From [Mycobacterium] crassicus (GTDB lineage Bacteria > Actinomycetota > Actinomycetes > Mycobacteriales > Mycobacteriaceae), in assembly GCF_020181615.1 (NCBI RefSeq), contig NZ_CP084029.1, positions 1,039,033 to 1,103,032 on the forward strand: 64,000 nucleotides of DNA, read 5' to 3'. How positions within the stretch are numbered: the stretch's first letter is position 1; each line of letters begins with the position of its first letter. The notes beneath the pieces are model-generated. The model saw only the letters and a list, made by a program, of their open reading frames with translations. It searched no databases and had not been told where the DNA came from. Below are positions 35,150 to 44,874 of the stretch, piece by piece. A program made the translations under genes and the position numbers.

Positions 35150-37962
35150 GCGAGCCGGGCCGGCAGCCCTTCTGGCCGCGCACCATCCGCCGCCTGGCGC
35201 TGCCGATCGTGCTGTTCTGGGTGGCACTGGCCGCCGTGACGAACAGTCTCGTTCCGCAGTTGGAAGTGGTGGCCGAAGCCCACAACGTGGGGATGAGCTC
35301 GCACGACGCGCCGTCGTACAAGGCGGCGAAGCGTATCGGAAAAGTGTTCGAGCAGTACGACACCGACAGTGCGGCGATGATCGTCATCGAAGGGGACCAG
35401 CCGCTGGGCGCCGACGCGCACCGGTTCTACGACACCCTGGTCGCCAAGCTTCAGGACGACACCCGACACGTCCAGCACATCCAGAACTTCTGGGGCGATC
35501 CGCTGACGGCCGCCGGTTCGCAGAGCAACGACGGCAAAGCGGCACTGGCGCAGGTGTTCCTGTCCGGAAGCCAGGGTGAGACGTTGGCCAACGAGTCGGT
35601 GGCCGCCGTCCGTGCCATCGTCGAGGACACGCCGGCACCACCCGGCGTCCACGCCTACGTGACGGGCGCGGCCCCACTGGTCGCCGACCAGTTCTCCGTC
35701 GGCAGCGAGGGCACCAACAAGGTCACCGCGATCACCTTCCTGGTGATCGCCCTCATGCTGTTCGCGGTCTACCGCTCGATCGGCACCACTGTGCTCGCCC
35801 TGCTCACCGTGGCCATCGAGATGGCCGCCGCGCGTGGATTCGTCGCGTTCCTCGGCTATCGAGAGATCATCGGATTATCCACGTACTCAACGAATCTGCT
35901 CACCCTGCTGGCGATCGCCGCGGGAACCGACTACGCGATCTTCATCATCAGCCGCTACCAGGAGGCGCGCGCTGCCGGTGAAGATCGCGAGACAGCGTTC
36001 TACACCATGTACCGCGGGACCGCCCACGTCGTGATCGGCTCGGGCCTGACCATTTCCGGTGCCGTGTACTGCCTGACCTTCACCCGGCTGCCCTACTTCC
36101 ACACCTTGGGGCTGCCCGCCGCCATCGGCATTTTCGTCGCGCTGATGGCTGCGTTGACCCTGACGTCGGCGGTGCTCACGCTGGGCAGTCGGTTCGGATT
36201 CTTCGAGCCCACCCGGGCGATGCGGACCCGCGGCTGGCGCCGGATCGGTGCCGCCATCGTCCGGTGGCCCGGGCCGATCCTGGTGGTGGCGTGCGCGATC
36301 GCCCTGATCGGCCTGCTCGCACTGCCCGGCTACAAGACCAGCTACGACGCCCGTATCTACATGCCGGATCGTGCCCCGGCCAACATCGGCTACGCGGCCG
36401 CCGAACGCCACTTCTCGCAAGCTCGGCTCAACCCCGAGTTGCTGATGATCGAATCCGACCACGATCTGCGCAACCCGGCGTCCTTCCTCGTGTTGGAGCG
36501 GGTCGCCAAGGCCGTGTTCCACACGCCGGGTATCGCCAAGGTGCAATCGATGACACGGCCGTTGGGCACACCGCTGAAGCACACGTCGATACCGTTCTCG
36601 GTCGGCCAGGGAAACGTCGCCCAGAACCAGAACCTGAAGTACCAGATGGATCGGGCAGCCGATCTGCTCAAGCAGGCGGCCGAAGCCGAGAAGTCGATCC
36701 ACACACTGGAGCAGCAATATGCGCTGCAGCAGAAGCTCGCCGACGCCACTCACTCCGAGACCCAGAGCTTTCACGACACCGTCGACCTCACCAACGATCT
36801 GCGGGACCAGATCGCGAACTTCGACGACTTCTTCCGACCCATCCGCAGCTACTTCTACTGGGAACCGCACTGCTTCGACATCCCGGTGTGCGCGGCGCTG
36901 CGCAACGTGTTCGACCTGCAGGACGGCATCGACAAGCTCAGCGAGAAGCTCGGGCAGCTCACCACGACCTTGGACCAATTGGACGCCCTGCAACCGCAGT
37001 TGGTGGAGCTGATCCCGTCCCAGATCGAAAGCCAGCGGGTCAACCGCGACCTGGCCTTGAACAACTACGCCACCAACTCCGGGATCAGCGACCAGTCGGC
37101 CGCCGCCAACGACAACCCGGCCGCCATGGGGCAGGCCTTCGACGAAGCCAAGAACGACGACTCCTTCTACCTGCCGCCGGAAGCGTTCGACAACGCCGAG
37201 TTCAAACGCGGAATGAAACTGTTCATGTCGCCGGACGGTAAAGCCGCGCAGATGATCATCACCCATGAGGGCGATCCCGCGACGCCCGAAGGGATCTCGC
37301 ACATCGACTTGATCCGCGACGCCGCGAAAGAAGCCATCAAAGGGACTCCGCTGCAGGGTTCGCACATCTACCTCGCCGGCACCGCCTCGACCTACAAGGA
37401 CATCGCCGACGCTGCCAAGTACGATCTGCTGATCGCCGGGATCGCCGCGCTGAGCCTGATTCTGCTGATCATGATGATCATCACCCGCAGCCTGGTCGCC
37501 GCGATCGTCATCGTCGGCACCGTTGCGCTTTCGCTCGGGGCCTCATTCGGGCTGTCGGTGTTGGTGTGGCAGTACCTGTTCGGCATTCATCTGTACTGGA
37601 TCGTGTTGGCCCTGGCCGTCATCCTGTTGCTGGCGGTGGGGTCGGACTACAACCTGCTGTTGATCTCGCGGTTCAAGGAGGAGATCGACGCCGGCATAAA
37701 TACCGGGATCATCCGGGCAATGGGCGGGACGGGTTCGGTCGTGACCGCCGCCGGGCTGGTGTTCTCCGCGACCATGGCGTCGTTCATCTTCAGCGACTTG
37801 CGGATTCTCGGCCAGATCGGGACGACGATCGCGCTCGGCCTGCTGTTCGACACCTTGATCGTGCGGTCGTTCATGACGCCGAGTATCGCGGCGCTGCTCG
37901 GGCGCTGGTTCTGGTGGCCGCAACGGGTGCGGCAGCGGCCCGCGGTGGCCGCGAGTACCTAA
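35146..37962 (+). CDS. MmpL-family RND transporter
   Basis: A 938-aa inner-membrane RND exporter of lipids, siderophores or drugs. It has the expected layout: one N-terminal helix, a periplasmic loop, a five-helix block (about residues 190-370) with the [16 protein letters not shown] motif, a large second loop, and a second helix block with [19 protein letters not shown] and [18 protein letters not shown]. The two Asp-Tyr pairs of the proton relay (TDY, SDY) are intact. The ATGA overlap with mmpS indicates tight coupling. The substrate cannot be inferred; TetR control suggests induction by a lipid or drug. Confidence 0.94.
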   Translation: MSEPGRQPFWPRTIRRLALPIVLFWVALAAVTNSLVPQLEVVAEAHNVGMSSHDAPSYKAAKRIGKVFEQYDTDSAAMIVIEGDQPLGADAHRFYDTLVAKLQDDTRHVQHIQNFWGDPLTAAGSQSNDGKAALAQVFLSGSQGETLANESVAAVRAIVEDTPAPPGVHAYVTGAAPLVADQFSVGSEGTNKVTAITFLVIALMLFAVYRSIGTTVLALLTVAIEMAAARGFVAFLGYREIIGLSTYSTNLLTLLAIAAGTDYAIFIISRYQEARAAGEDRETAFYTMYRGTAHVVIGSGLTISGAVYCLTFTRLPYFHTLGLPAAIGIFVALMAALTLTSAVLTLGSRFGFFEPTRAMRTRGWRRIGAAIVRWPGPILVVACAIALIGLLALPGYKTSYDARIYMPDRAPANIGYAAAERHFSQARLNPELLMIESDHDLRNPASFLVLERVAKAVFHTPGIAKVQSMTRPLGTPLKHTSIPFSVGQGNVAQNQNLKYQMDRAADLLKQAAEAEKSIHTLEQQYALQQKLADATHSETQSFHDTVDLTNDLRDQIANFDDFFRPIRSYFYWEPHCFDIPVCAALRNVFDLQDGIDKLSEKLGQLTTTLDQLDALQPQLVELIPSQIESQRVNRDLALNNYATNSGISDQSAAANDNPAAMGQAFDEAKNDDSFYLPPEAFDNAEFKRGMKLFMSPDGKAAQMIITHEGDPATPEGISHIDLIRDAAKEAIKGTPLQGSHIYLAGTASTYKDIADAAKYDLLIAGIAALSLILLIMMIITRSLVAAIVIVGTVALSLGASFGLSVLVWQYLFGIHLYWIVLALAVILLLAVGSDYNLLLISRFKEEIDAGINTGIIRAMGGTGSVVTAAGLVFSATMASFIFSDLRILGQIGTTIALGLLFDTLIVRSFMTPSIAALLGRWFWWPQRVRQRPAVAAST

Positions 37963-37967
37963 GCCCA

Positions 37968-38831
37968 CTACTTCTGGGCCGGAGCTCTTTTCGCCGGTGT
38001 TTTCTTGGCGGGCGCCTTTGCGGCCGGGGTCTTCTTGGCGGCCGAGCGCTTCTTCACGCTGGCCTCCAGCTTGGCCAGCAGGTCGGAGACATCCTCGGTC
38101 GCGTCCAGTTCGGCGGGGTGGTCTTCGGGGGTGAACGCCTCGCCGCCTTCCAGTTTGGCGGCGATCAACTCCTGCAACTGCTCCTGGTAGGTGTCGCGGT
38201 AGCGGTCGGAGTCGAAGTCGTCGGCCATCGACTCGACCACCTGCCCGGCCATCGTCAGCTCGGCCGGCTTGATCTCCACCTTGGTGTCCAACACCGGGAA
38301 GTCGGGATCGCGGATCTCGTCGGGCCACAGCAGGGTGTGCACCACCATCACCTCGCGCTTGGAGAATTCCTTCACCCGTAGCGCCGCCAGCCGGGTCTTG
38401 TTGCGCAGGGTGAAATGCACGATCGCCACCCGATCGGTTTCCGCCAGTGTTTTGGCCAGCAGCACATAGGATTTGATCGACTTCGACGCCGGCTCCAGGA
38501 AGTAGCTGCGGTCATAGAGCATCGGGTCCAGGTCGCCGGCGGGAACGAACTCGAGCACCGCGATCTCATGGTCGCGCTCCTCGGGAAGGTTCGCGATGTC
38601 GTCGTCGGTGATCACCACCATCCGGCCGTCGTCGGACTCATAGGCCCGCGCGATGTCGCCGTAATCGACGACTTCGCCGCACTCCTCGCACACCCGCCGG
38701 TAGCGGATCCGCCCGTGGTCCTTGGCGTGCACCTGACGGAACTTGATGTCGTGGTCCTCGGTGGCGCTGTAAACCTTCACCGGTACGTTGACCAGACCGA
38801 ATGCGATCGAACCCTTCCAGATGGAACGCAT
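37968..38831 (-). CDS. ku: Ku, DNA-end-binding protein of non-homologous end joining
   Basis: A bacterial Ku homodimer subunit of 287 aa that encircles DNA ends and recruits LigD. It starts MRSIWKGSIAFGLVNVPVKVYSA, with the CEECGEVVDYGDIARAYE segment and DPMLYDRSYFLEPASKS. The C-terminal tail is a Lys/Ala/Pro repeat (KKTPAAKAPAKKTPAKRAP) used for DNA binding and retention in mycobacterial Ku. It is convergent with mmpL, six bases apart. In M. tuberculosis ku and ligD are adjacent and divergent; here two genes lie between them. Confidence 0.96.
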   Translation of the reverse strand: MRSIWKGSIAFGLVNVPVKVYSATEDHDIKFRQVHAKDHGRIRYRRVCEECGEVVDYGDIARAYESDDGRMVVITDDDIANLPEERDHEIAVLEFVPAGDLDPMLYDRSYFLEPASKSIKSYVLLAKTLAETDRVAIVHFTLRNKTRLAALRVKEFSKREVMVVHTLLWPDEIRDPDFPVLDTKVEIKPAELTMAGQVVESMADDFDSDRYRDTYQEQLQELIAAKLEGGEAFTPEDHPAELDATEDVSDLLAKLEASVKKRSAAKKTPAAKAPAKKTPAKRAPAQK

Positions 38832-38885
38832 GAGGCCAGTATGCCCACGTCGACGCGAGTTAATCGGCCACCACGCAGAATGCGA

Positions 38886-40136
38886 TCAGCATGGTATCCG
38901 GGGCACCCACCCGTCGGTGTGCTTGTGCCCGACCACCCGCCACGCTTCGAGTTGCCTCGCCCCTTTGACCTCGATCGTCCCTTGGCTCACGCAATCGAAC
39001 TCATCGCCAACGAGTTCGAAGGTGCTGCGCGTGACTTGGATGACGCCGCTTTGACCGTGCGACTCCATCCGGCTGGCCATGTTGACGGTGTTGCCCCACA
39101 GGTCGTAGATGAACTTCTTTCGGCCGATGACGCCCGCGACCACCGGACCGGAGTTGATGCCGATGCGGAATGCGAGTTTTCGCCCGCCGAATGTCCGCTT
39201 GCCGATCTCGGCCTGCATATCGAGCGCGAGGTTGACTAGGGTCTGGGCGTGATCGCCGCGGGGGCGCGGGACGCCGGAGGCGACCATGTAGCAGTCGCCG
39301 ATCGTCTTGATCTTCTCCAGGTCGTACCTGTCGACGAGTTCGTCGAAGCACTGGAAAACGTCATTGAGCAGGTCCACCAGCTTGAGCGCTGTCATGGCTG
39401 CTGCCATCGAGGTGAAGTCGACGATGTCAGCGAACAGGATGCTGACGCCATCGTAGTTGGCGGCGATGACCCGCGGTTCGGCCTTGAGTGTTTCGGCGAT
39501 CTCCTTCGGCAGGATGTTGAGCAGCAGCATCTCGGAGCGTTCCTGAAAGAAGTTGCGGCGACCGACGAAGTAATGCAACAACCCGAACGTGATCGCGATG
39601 ACCGATCCGATGTTGAACACGAAGAACCAGGTAACGAAGGTGTCGGGCAGGTTCGCCGGCGTCAGGTGCGGCTGTAGCAGCGCGGTCACGAGTAGCAACG
39701 CGACGAAGCCCACGATCCACAGCAGCGTTCGCCGGGGCTCTTCAAGCAGCAGTGACCCCAGCGGGCACAGCGCCGCCCAGATGATGACGACGCTGGATTG
39801 CCGGAAGCCGCCGAGTGCGATCGTCACCAGCCACGGCAGGATCAGGATCAGCAGCAGTTGAGTGAAGCGGTAGAGCCCAAGATCGCGGCGCCAGGCGAAG
39901 ATCACGGTATTGACCGGTGTGAACAGCGAATAGAACGCCGGTATCGCGGCGGCAACCGGGACGTGCATCGCCAGGTAGACGGCGCTCCACAGCACGGTGA
40001 GCGGCAGGGTTCCGGCGCAGAGCGCCACGGCGAGGCGCTTCTGCAAGGCCGTTTCGTCGGTGTCGGTTGCTGCGGCACCAATTCGTTCCGCCCAGGCCGC
40101 GAGCTCCTGGGCAGGATGCCGGCGTGCCACGGTCAT
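38886..40136 (-). CDS. Membrane class III adenylate cyclase
   Basis: A 416-aa cyclase with six hydrophobic helices in the first ~190 residues and a C-terminal class III catalytic domain making cAMP. Metal-binding Asp237 (LFADIVDFT) and Asp281 (TIGDCYM), substrate-selecting Lys277 and Asp345 (YDLWGNTVNMASRM), and transition-state Asn352 and Arg356 are all present, so it should be active as a homodimer. It resembles M. tuberculosis Rv1625c in design. Its ATG overlaps the stop of the mannitol-dehydrogenase-family gene as ATGA. Confidence 0.92.
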   Translation of the reverse strand: MTVARRHPAQELAAWAERIGAAATDTDETALQKRLAVALCAGTLPLTVLWSAVYLAMHVPVAAAIPAFYSLFTPVNTVIFAWRRDLGLYRFTQLLLILILPWLVTIALGGFRQSSVVIIWAALCPLGSLLLEEPRRTLLWIVGFVALLLVTALLQPHLTPANLPDTFVTWFFVFNIGSVIAITFGLLHYFVGRRNFFQERSEMLLLNILPKEIAETLKAEPRVIAANYDGVSILFADIVDFTSMAAAMTALKLVDLLNDVFQCFDELVDRYDLEKIKTIGDCYMVASGVPRPRGDHAQTLVNLALDMQAEIGKRTFGGRKLAFRIGINSGPVVAGVIGRKKFIYDLWGNTVNMASRMESHGQSGVIQVTRSTFELVGDEFDCVSQGTIEVKGARQLEAWRVVGHKHTDGWVPRIPC

Positions 40137-41569
40137 CGCGAGCCCCTGTGCAGGAGCGCCTGCAGTGTGGCCCGCGCCCCACGGTGGTGCAGGGAATCCA
40201 GCGCCCACCGATATGCATCGGCGAACCGCCGCACCTGTCCCAGATCCCCGAACACAGTGGTGTTTTCGATGAACGCGCTCGGGTGGGCGCGTTGCGATTC
40301 GGCGATCGGGACCAGCGACGCGGCCAGCCCGTCGACGACCTCGATGGGGTGACCCTGCTCGTCGACACCCTCGGCATAACGTGCCCAGCTCGCCACTGCA
40401 GCCGACGCCAGCCGGATCGATCCTCCGCTGGCCAAGTTGTCGCGGATTACCGGGAGCAGCCAGTTCGGGATGCCATCCGAGGAGTAGGCGCACAACCGCG
40501 CGACGGTGTCGCGGGTTCCCGGGTTGGCGAACCGCTCGACGAGGGTGCGGGTGTAATCGGTCAGGTCGATACCGGGCACCGGCGGCAGGGTGGGGATCGC
40601 CTCGGAATCGAAATACGCCAGCAGGAACTCCGCCAGCAACGGGTCACGGGCCGCATCCGACACGAATCGGTAGCCGCACAGGTGGGCGAAGTAGCACAGG
40701 CATTGGTGGCCGGCGTTGAGCAGGCGAAGTTTCATCAACTCATAGGGCTCCACATCGTCGACCAGCAGCACCCCGGCGTCCTCCAAATGTGGTCTGTTCC
40801 CGCCGAACTGGTCTTCTAGGACCCAGCTGGTGAACGGTTCCGTGGTGACCGGCCACTGGTCCTCGACCCCGAGATCGTGCTGCAGTTCGGCGACCACGTC
40901 GGGCGTGGTGGCCGGCGTGATGCGATCCACCATCGAATTGGGGAATCGGGTGTGCTCGATGATCCAGTCGGACAGGCCGGGATGGCGGCGGCTCGCCTGC
41001 GCCACCAGGGCCTGCCGGGCAGCCTCGCCGTTGTGCTCGATGTTGTCACAGGACACGATCGTTGGTGCGGCGACGCCGAGCTCGCGGCGCCGCGCCAGGG
41101 CGGTGCAGATGAGTGAGAACACCGACGGTTCGTCGGCGTGCATGTCCGCGTCCGGGAGCCGGTAGCCGCCCTCGGTGATCGTCATCGAGATGATGTGGGT
41201 GGTGGGCGCGCTGAGCAGCGCGATCACCGCCTCGGGGTCGTCGGGCGCATACCGGTAGTCCAGGATCGAGCCGATAATCCGGGCGTCGCGGTGCCCGTCG
41301 GGGTGCTCCACCACCAGCGTGTAGAGCCCGTCCTGGGCGCGCAGGACGTCGCGCATCCGGCGGTCGGCGGGCATGACCCCCACCCCGCAGATACCCCAGC
41401 CGCTCCCGCGTCCCTGCCGCAGTAATTCGTCGAGGTAGACGGCCTGATGTGCGCGATGAAACCCGCCGATTCCGAAGTGCGCAATGCCGATCCCCACCCC
41501 GGTGCGGTCGTAGCCGGGAACCGGAATCGGTAGTTGTGCCAGTGTGGTGTTGCGCAGGTTCATCACCAT
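40133..41569 (-). CDS. Mannitol dehydrogenase family oxidoreductase
   Basis: A 478-aa polyol dehydrogenase of the long-chain mannitol/fructuronate family. It opens with GIGIAHFGIGGFHRAHQAVYLD, the nucleotide fold of this family, and has SCDNIEHNG, FPNSMVDRITPAT and KLRLLNAGHQCLCYFAHLCGYR with the catalytic Lys region. Two adjacent in-frame ATGs (41569 and 41563) are possible starts. It reads away from ligD across 56 bases and is coupled to the adenylate cyclase. Its link to NHEJ genes is probably only positional. Confidence 0.88.
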   Translation of the reverse strand: MVMNLRNTTLAQLPIPVPGYDRTGVGIGIAHFGIGGFHRAHQAVYLDELLRQGRGSGWGICGVGVMPADRRMRDVLRAQDGLYTLVVEHPDGHRDARIIGSILDYRYAPDDPEAVIALLSAPTTHIISMTITEGGYRLPDADMHADEPSVFSLICTALARRRELGVAAPTIVSCDNIEHNGEAARQALVAQASRRHPGLSDWIIEHTRFPNSMVDRITPATTPDVVAELQHDLGVEDQWPVTTEPFTSWVLEDQFGGNRPHLEDAGVLLVDDVEPYELMKLRLLNAGHQCLCYFAHLCGYRFVSDAARDPLLAEFLLAYFDSEAIPTLPPVPGIDLTDYTRTLVERFANPGTRDTVARLCAYSSDGIPNWLLPVIRDNLASGGSIRLASAAVASWARYAEGVDEQGHPIEVVDGLAASLVPIAESQRAHPSAFIENTTVFGDLGQVRRFADAYRWALDSLHHRGARATLQALLHRGSR

Positions 41570-41613
41570 CACATCCGTTGTCTCGACAGTACCGGCGCGC
41601 AGCGGTGGCAACG

Positions 41614-41619
41614 TAAATT
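41614..41619 (+). promoter_or_regulatory. -10 element for a leaderless ligD transcript
   Basis: TAAATT lies six bases before the ligD ATG, and no ribosome site is present. In mycobacteria this spacing gives transcription starting at or next to the A of ATG. Confidence 0.5.
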
Positions 41620-41625
41620 GACGGC

Positions 41626-43920
41626 ATGGCTTCGGCGCCGTTCAAGTCCCGGGTGAAGCTGACCAACGCCGACAAGGTGCTCTACCCCGCCACGGGCACC
41701 ACCAAGGCCGAGGTCTTCGACTACTACACCCGCATCGCCGCCGTGATGCTGCCGCACATCGTGGGGCGCCCGGTGACCCGCAAACGATGGCCCAACGGCG
41801 TGGAGCAGGCGTCCTTCTTCGAAAAGCAGCTGGCCGCCTCGGCGCCGGGCTGGTTGGCCCGCGCGCAGCTACAACATCGCTCCAGGATCACCACCTACCC
41901 GATCATCGAGGACCTCGACGGCCTGGCTTGGATCGCCCAGCAGGCCGCCCTTGAGGTCCATGTACCGCAGTGGCGTTTCGAGGCCGAGTGGACCCACGGC
42001 GCGAAGGTGCTCAAGCCCGGGTTGGCGACGCGGCTGGTGTTCGACCTGGACCCCGGCGAAGGTGTGACGATGAGCCAACTCGCCGAAGTGGCGCGAGCCA
42101 TCCGGGACCTGATGTCCGAGCTGGGGCTGGACACCTTCCCGGTCACCAGCGGCAGTAAAGGACTGCACCTGTACGCCGCCCTCGAGCGCCCGGTGAGCAG
42201 CGCCGGTGCGGTCACGGTGGCCAAACGCGTTGCGCAACAACTCGAAACCGCGCTGCCCGAGCTGGTGACCGCGACCATGGCCAAGAAGCTGCGGGCCGGC
42301 AGGGTCTTTCTCGACTGGAGCCAGAACAACGCGGCCAAGACCACCATCGCGCCGTACTCGCTGCGGGGCCGTGCCCATCCGACGGTCGCCGCCCCGCGCA
42401 GCTGGGCGGAGCTGGACGACCCGGACCTGCGCCAGCTGCGCTACGACGAAGTACTGGACCGCGTCGCGAGCGCCGGGGACCTGCTGGCCGCGCTGGATGG
42501 CCCCCTGGAAGGCCAAGATCGCCTTGTCGTCTACCGGTCCAAGCGTGATGCCGGCCGGACGCCCGAACCGGTGCCGGCCGCGGCACCGGCGCCGGGGGAG
42601 GGCAACAGTTTCGTCATCCATGAGCATCACGCCCGTCGGCTGCACTATGACTTCCGGCTGGAGCGCGACGGGGTGCTGGTGAGTTGGGCGGTGCCCAAGA
42701 ACCTGCCGGAGACGACGTCGGTCAACCATCTCGCGGTGCGCACCGAGGACCATCCGCTGGAGTACGGCGCCTTCGAGGGCACCATCCCCAAGGGTGAGTA
42801 CGGCGCGGGCACCGTGCGCATCTGGGATTCGGGTACCTATGTGACCGAGAAGTTCGAGGACCCGGCCGAGGAAGGGGCCGAAAAAGGGGAAGTGATCGTC
42901 GTGCTGTCCGGCAGCCGGATCTCCGGGCGCTACGCGCTGATCCGCACCGGCGGTGACCAGTGGCTGGCGCACCGGATGAAGGACCAGCAGGCGTTCGTGT
43001 TCAACGAGCTGGCCCCGATGCTGGCCACCCACGGTGAGGTGGCCCGGCTGGATCCGGACCGGTGGGCCTTCGAAGGCAAGTGGGACGGCTACCGGCTGCT
43101 GGTGGAGGCCGACCGGGGTCGGGTGCGGTTGCGCTCACGCAGCGGGCGCGAGGTCACCGGCGAATACCCGCAGCTGCAGTCGCTGGCCGGCGACCTCACC
43201 GAGCACCACGTCGTGCTTGACGGCGAACTCGTCGCCCTCGATGACGCCGGGATGCCCAGCTTTGCGGCGATGCAGAACAGTGCCCGCACCGCGCGCATGG
43301 AGTTCTGGGCCTTCGACCTGCTCTACCTCGACGGCCGCCCGTTGCTGCGCGCCACCTACCGGGACCGCCGCCGCCTGTTGGAAACCCTGGCGCAGGAAAC
43401 CGATCTGGTGGTCAAAGACCTGTTGGCCGCCGACGCCGCGGAGGCACTCGACCAGTCCCGCCGGCTCGGCTGGGAGGGGGTGGTCGCCAAGAAGTGGGAC
43501 TCGACCTACCGGCCCGGACACCGCTCGCCGGCCTGGATCAAGCACAAACACTGGCGAACCCAGGAGGTGGTGATCGGCGGCTGGCGCGCTGGTGAGGGCG
43601 CCCGGGGCGGGGGAATCGGGGCGTTGCTGATGGGTGTTCCCGCCGGCCAGAAGCTGGCGTACGTCGGCCGGGTGGGCACCGGCTTCACCGAGCGTGAACT
43701 CGCGGCACTGAAGAAGACGCTGACGCCGCTGAGCACCGCCGAATCACCCTTCGACTCGGCGCTGACCGGCCCGGATGCCGTCGGGATCACCTTCGTGCGG
43801 CCGAGCCTGGTGGGGGAGGTGCGCTACAGCGAGCGGACAACGGATGGTCGGCTCCGTCAACCCAGCTGGCGCGGTCTGCGGCCCGACAAGACCCCCGACG
43901 ATGTGGTGAGTGAGGATTGA
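41626..43920 (+). CDS. ligD: Multifunctional ATP-dependent DNA ligase LigD (POL-PE-LIG)
   Basis: The 764-aa NHEJ enzyme that processes and seals double-strand breaks with Ku. Domain order is polymerase/primase (about 1-300; metal-binding FDLDPGE with Asp140 and Asp142), 3'-phosphoesterase (about 325-450; HEHHARRLHYDFRLE) and ATP ligase (about 465-764; adenylated Lys485 in EGKWDGYRLL). This order and length match the M. tuberculosis enzyme. The start is leaderless (-10 TAAATT). The FAH gene follows after three bases. Confidence 0.97.
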   Translation: MASAPFKSRVKLTNADKVLYPATGTTKAEVFDYYTRIAAVMLPHIVGRPVTRKRWPNGVEQASFFEKQLAASAPGWLARAQLQHRSRITTYPIIEDLDGLAWIAQQAALEVHVPQWRFEAEWTHGAKVLKPGLATRLVFDLDPGEGVTMSQLAEVARAIRDLMSELGLDTFPVTSGSKGLHLYAALERPVSSAGAVTVAKRVAQQLETALPELVTATMAKKLRAGRVFLDWSQNNAAKTTIAPYSLRGRAHPTVAAPRSWAELDDPDLRQLRYDEVLDRVASAGDLLAALDGPLEGQDRLVVYRSKRDAGRTPEPVPAAAPAPGEGNSFVIHEHHARRLHYDFRLERDGVLVSWAVPKNLPETTSVNHLAVRTEDHPLEYGAFEGTIPKGEYGAGTVRIWDSGTYVTEKFEDPAEEGAEKGEVIVVLSGSRISGRYALIRTGGDQWLAHRMKDQQAFVFNELAPMLATHGEVARLDPDRWAFEGKWDGYRLLVEADRGRVRLRSRSGREVTGEYPQLQSLAGDLTEHHVVLDGELVALDDAGMPSFAAMQNSARTARMEFWAFDLLYLDGRPLLRATYRDRRRLLETLAQETDLVVKDLLAADAAEALDQSRRLGWEGVVAKKWDSTYRPGHRSPAWIKHKHWRTQEVVIGGWRAGEGARGGGIGALLMGVPAGQKLAYVGRVGTGFTERELAALKKTLTPLSTAESPFDSALTGPDAVGITFVRPSLVGEVRYSERTTDGRLRQPSWRGLRPDKTPDDVVSED

Positions 43921-43923
43921 CCG

Positions 43924-44874
43924 GTGCGATGGGTGACCTATCGAAGCGAAGACGGTGAGCGCACCGGGGTCCTGGACGGGGACGTGATCCATGCGCTGTC
44001 GCCCGGCGTCACGCTGCTGGAGCTGATCGGCCTGGGCCCGGACGGTCTGCGTGAGGCGGGCGAAGGGGCGCTGAAAGCACCGTCGGCGACGCTGCGGGCC
44101 GACCAGGTGCAGCTGATGGCGCCGATTCCGCGCCCGCCGTCGATCCGCGACAGCCTGGGCTTTTTGGAGCACATGCGCAACTGCCTGGCGGCGACCGGCC
44201 GCGGCCGGCAGCTCGACGACACCTGGTATCGGATACCGGCGTTCTACTTCGCCTGCCCGGCAACGGTTCTGGGGCCCTACGACGATGCGCCCATGGCGCC
44301 CGGCAGTGCCTGCCAGGACTTCGAACTGGAGGTCGCCGCGATCATCGGCACGGGCGGGGCGAACCTGACCGTGACGGAAGCCGAGCAGGCGATCATCGGC
44401 TACACCATTTTCAACGACTGGTCGGCGCGGGACCTGCAAGCTCAGGAGGGCGTGCTGGCGATCGGACAGGCCAAGGGCAAGGACAGTGGGGTCACCCTGG
44501 GCCCCTACCTGGTCACCCCCGACGAGCTGGAGCCCTACCGCCGCAACGGCGGACTGAGCCTGCACGCCACCGCGATCGTCAACGACGTGATCCTGGGCCT
44601 CGGGTCGACCGAGGCCATGGACTGGAGCTTCGCCGAGATCATCAGCTACGCGTCGCGTGGCGTGCCCCTGACACCCGGCGACGTCTTCGGCTCCGGCACC
44701 GTACCGACCTGCACCCTGCTCGAACATCTCGATCCCGAGGCGCCGCAAGCTTTTCCGGGCTGGCTGTGCGACGGTGACGTGGTGACCCTGCAGGTTCAGG
44801 GCCTCGGTGAGGTGCGTCAGACCGTACGCGCCAGCGCTCCGCCGATACCGCTGGCGGAGCGCCCGCGCCCCTAG
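43924..44874 (+). CDS. Fumarylacetoacetate hydrolase family protein
   Basis: A 316-aa FAH-fold hydrolase/isomerase from GTG 43924, three bases after ligD. It shows the metal-binding core DFELEVAAIIG, TIFNDWSARDLQAQE and GKGKD-like GQAKGKDSGVTLGPYLVTPDEL, followed by GDVFGSGTVPTCTLLEHL. Such enzymes act on acylpyruvates or homoprotocatechuate intermediates. It corresponds in position to the gene after ligD in M. tuberculosis (Rv0939). Its stop codon overlaps that of the convergent GH5 gene. Confidence 0.9.
   Translation: MRWVTYRSEDGERTGVLDGDVIHALSPGVTLLELIGLGPDGLREAGEGALKAPSATLRADQVQLMAPIPRPPSIRDSLGFLEHMRNCLAATGRGRQLDDTWYRIPAFYFACPATVLGPYDDAPMAPGSACQDFELEVAAIIGTGGANLTVTEAEQAIIGYTIFNDWSARDLQAQEGVLAIGQAKGKDSGVTLGPYLVTPDELEPYRRNGGLSLHATAIVNDVILGLGSTEAMDWSFAEIISYASRGVPLTPGDVFGSGTVPTCTLLEHLDPEAPQAFPGWLCDGDVVTLQVQGLGEVRQTVRASAPPIPLAERPRP

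Noticed and set aside
35887..37365. Long minus-strand frame inside mmpL
   Set aside because: It is a shadow of the MmpL coding sequence with no domain or ribosome site.
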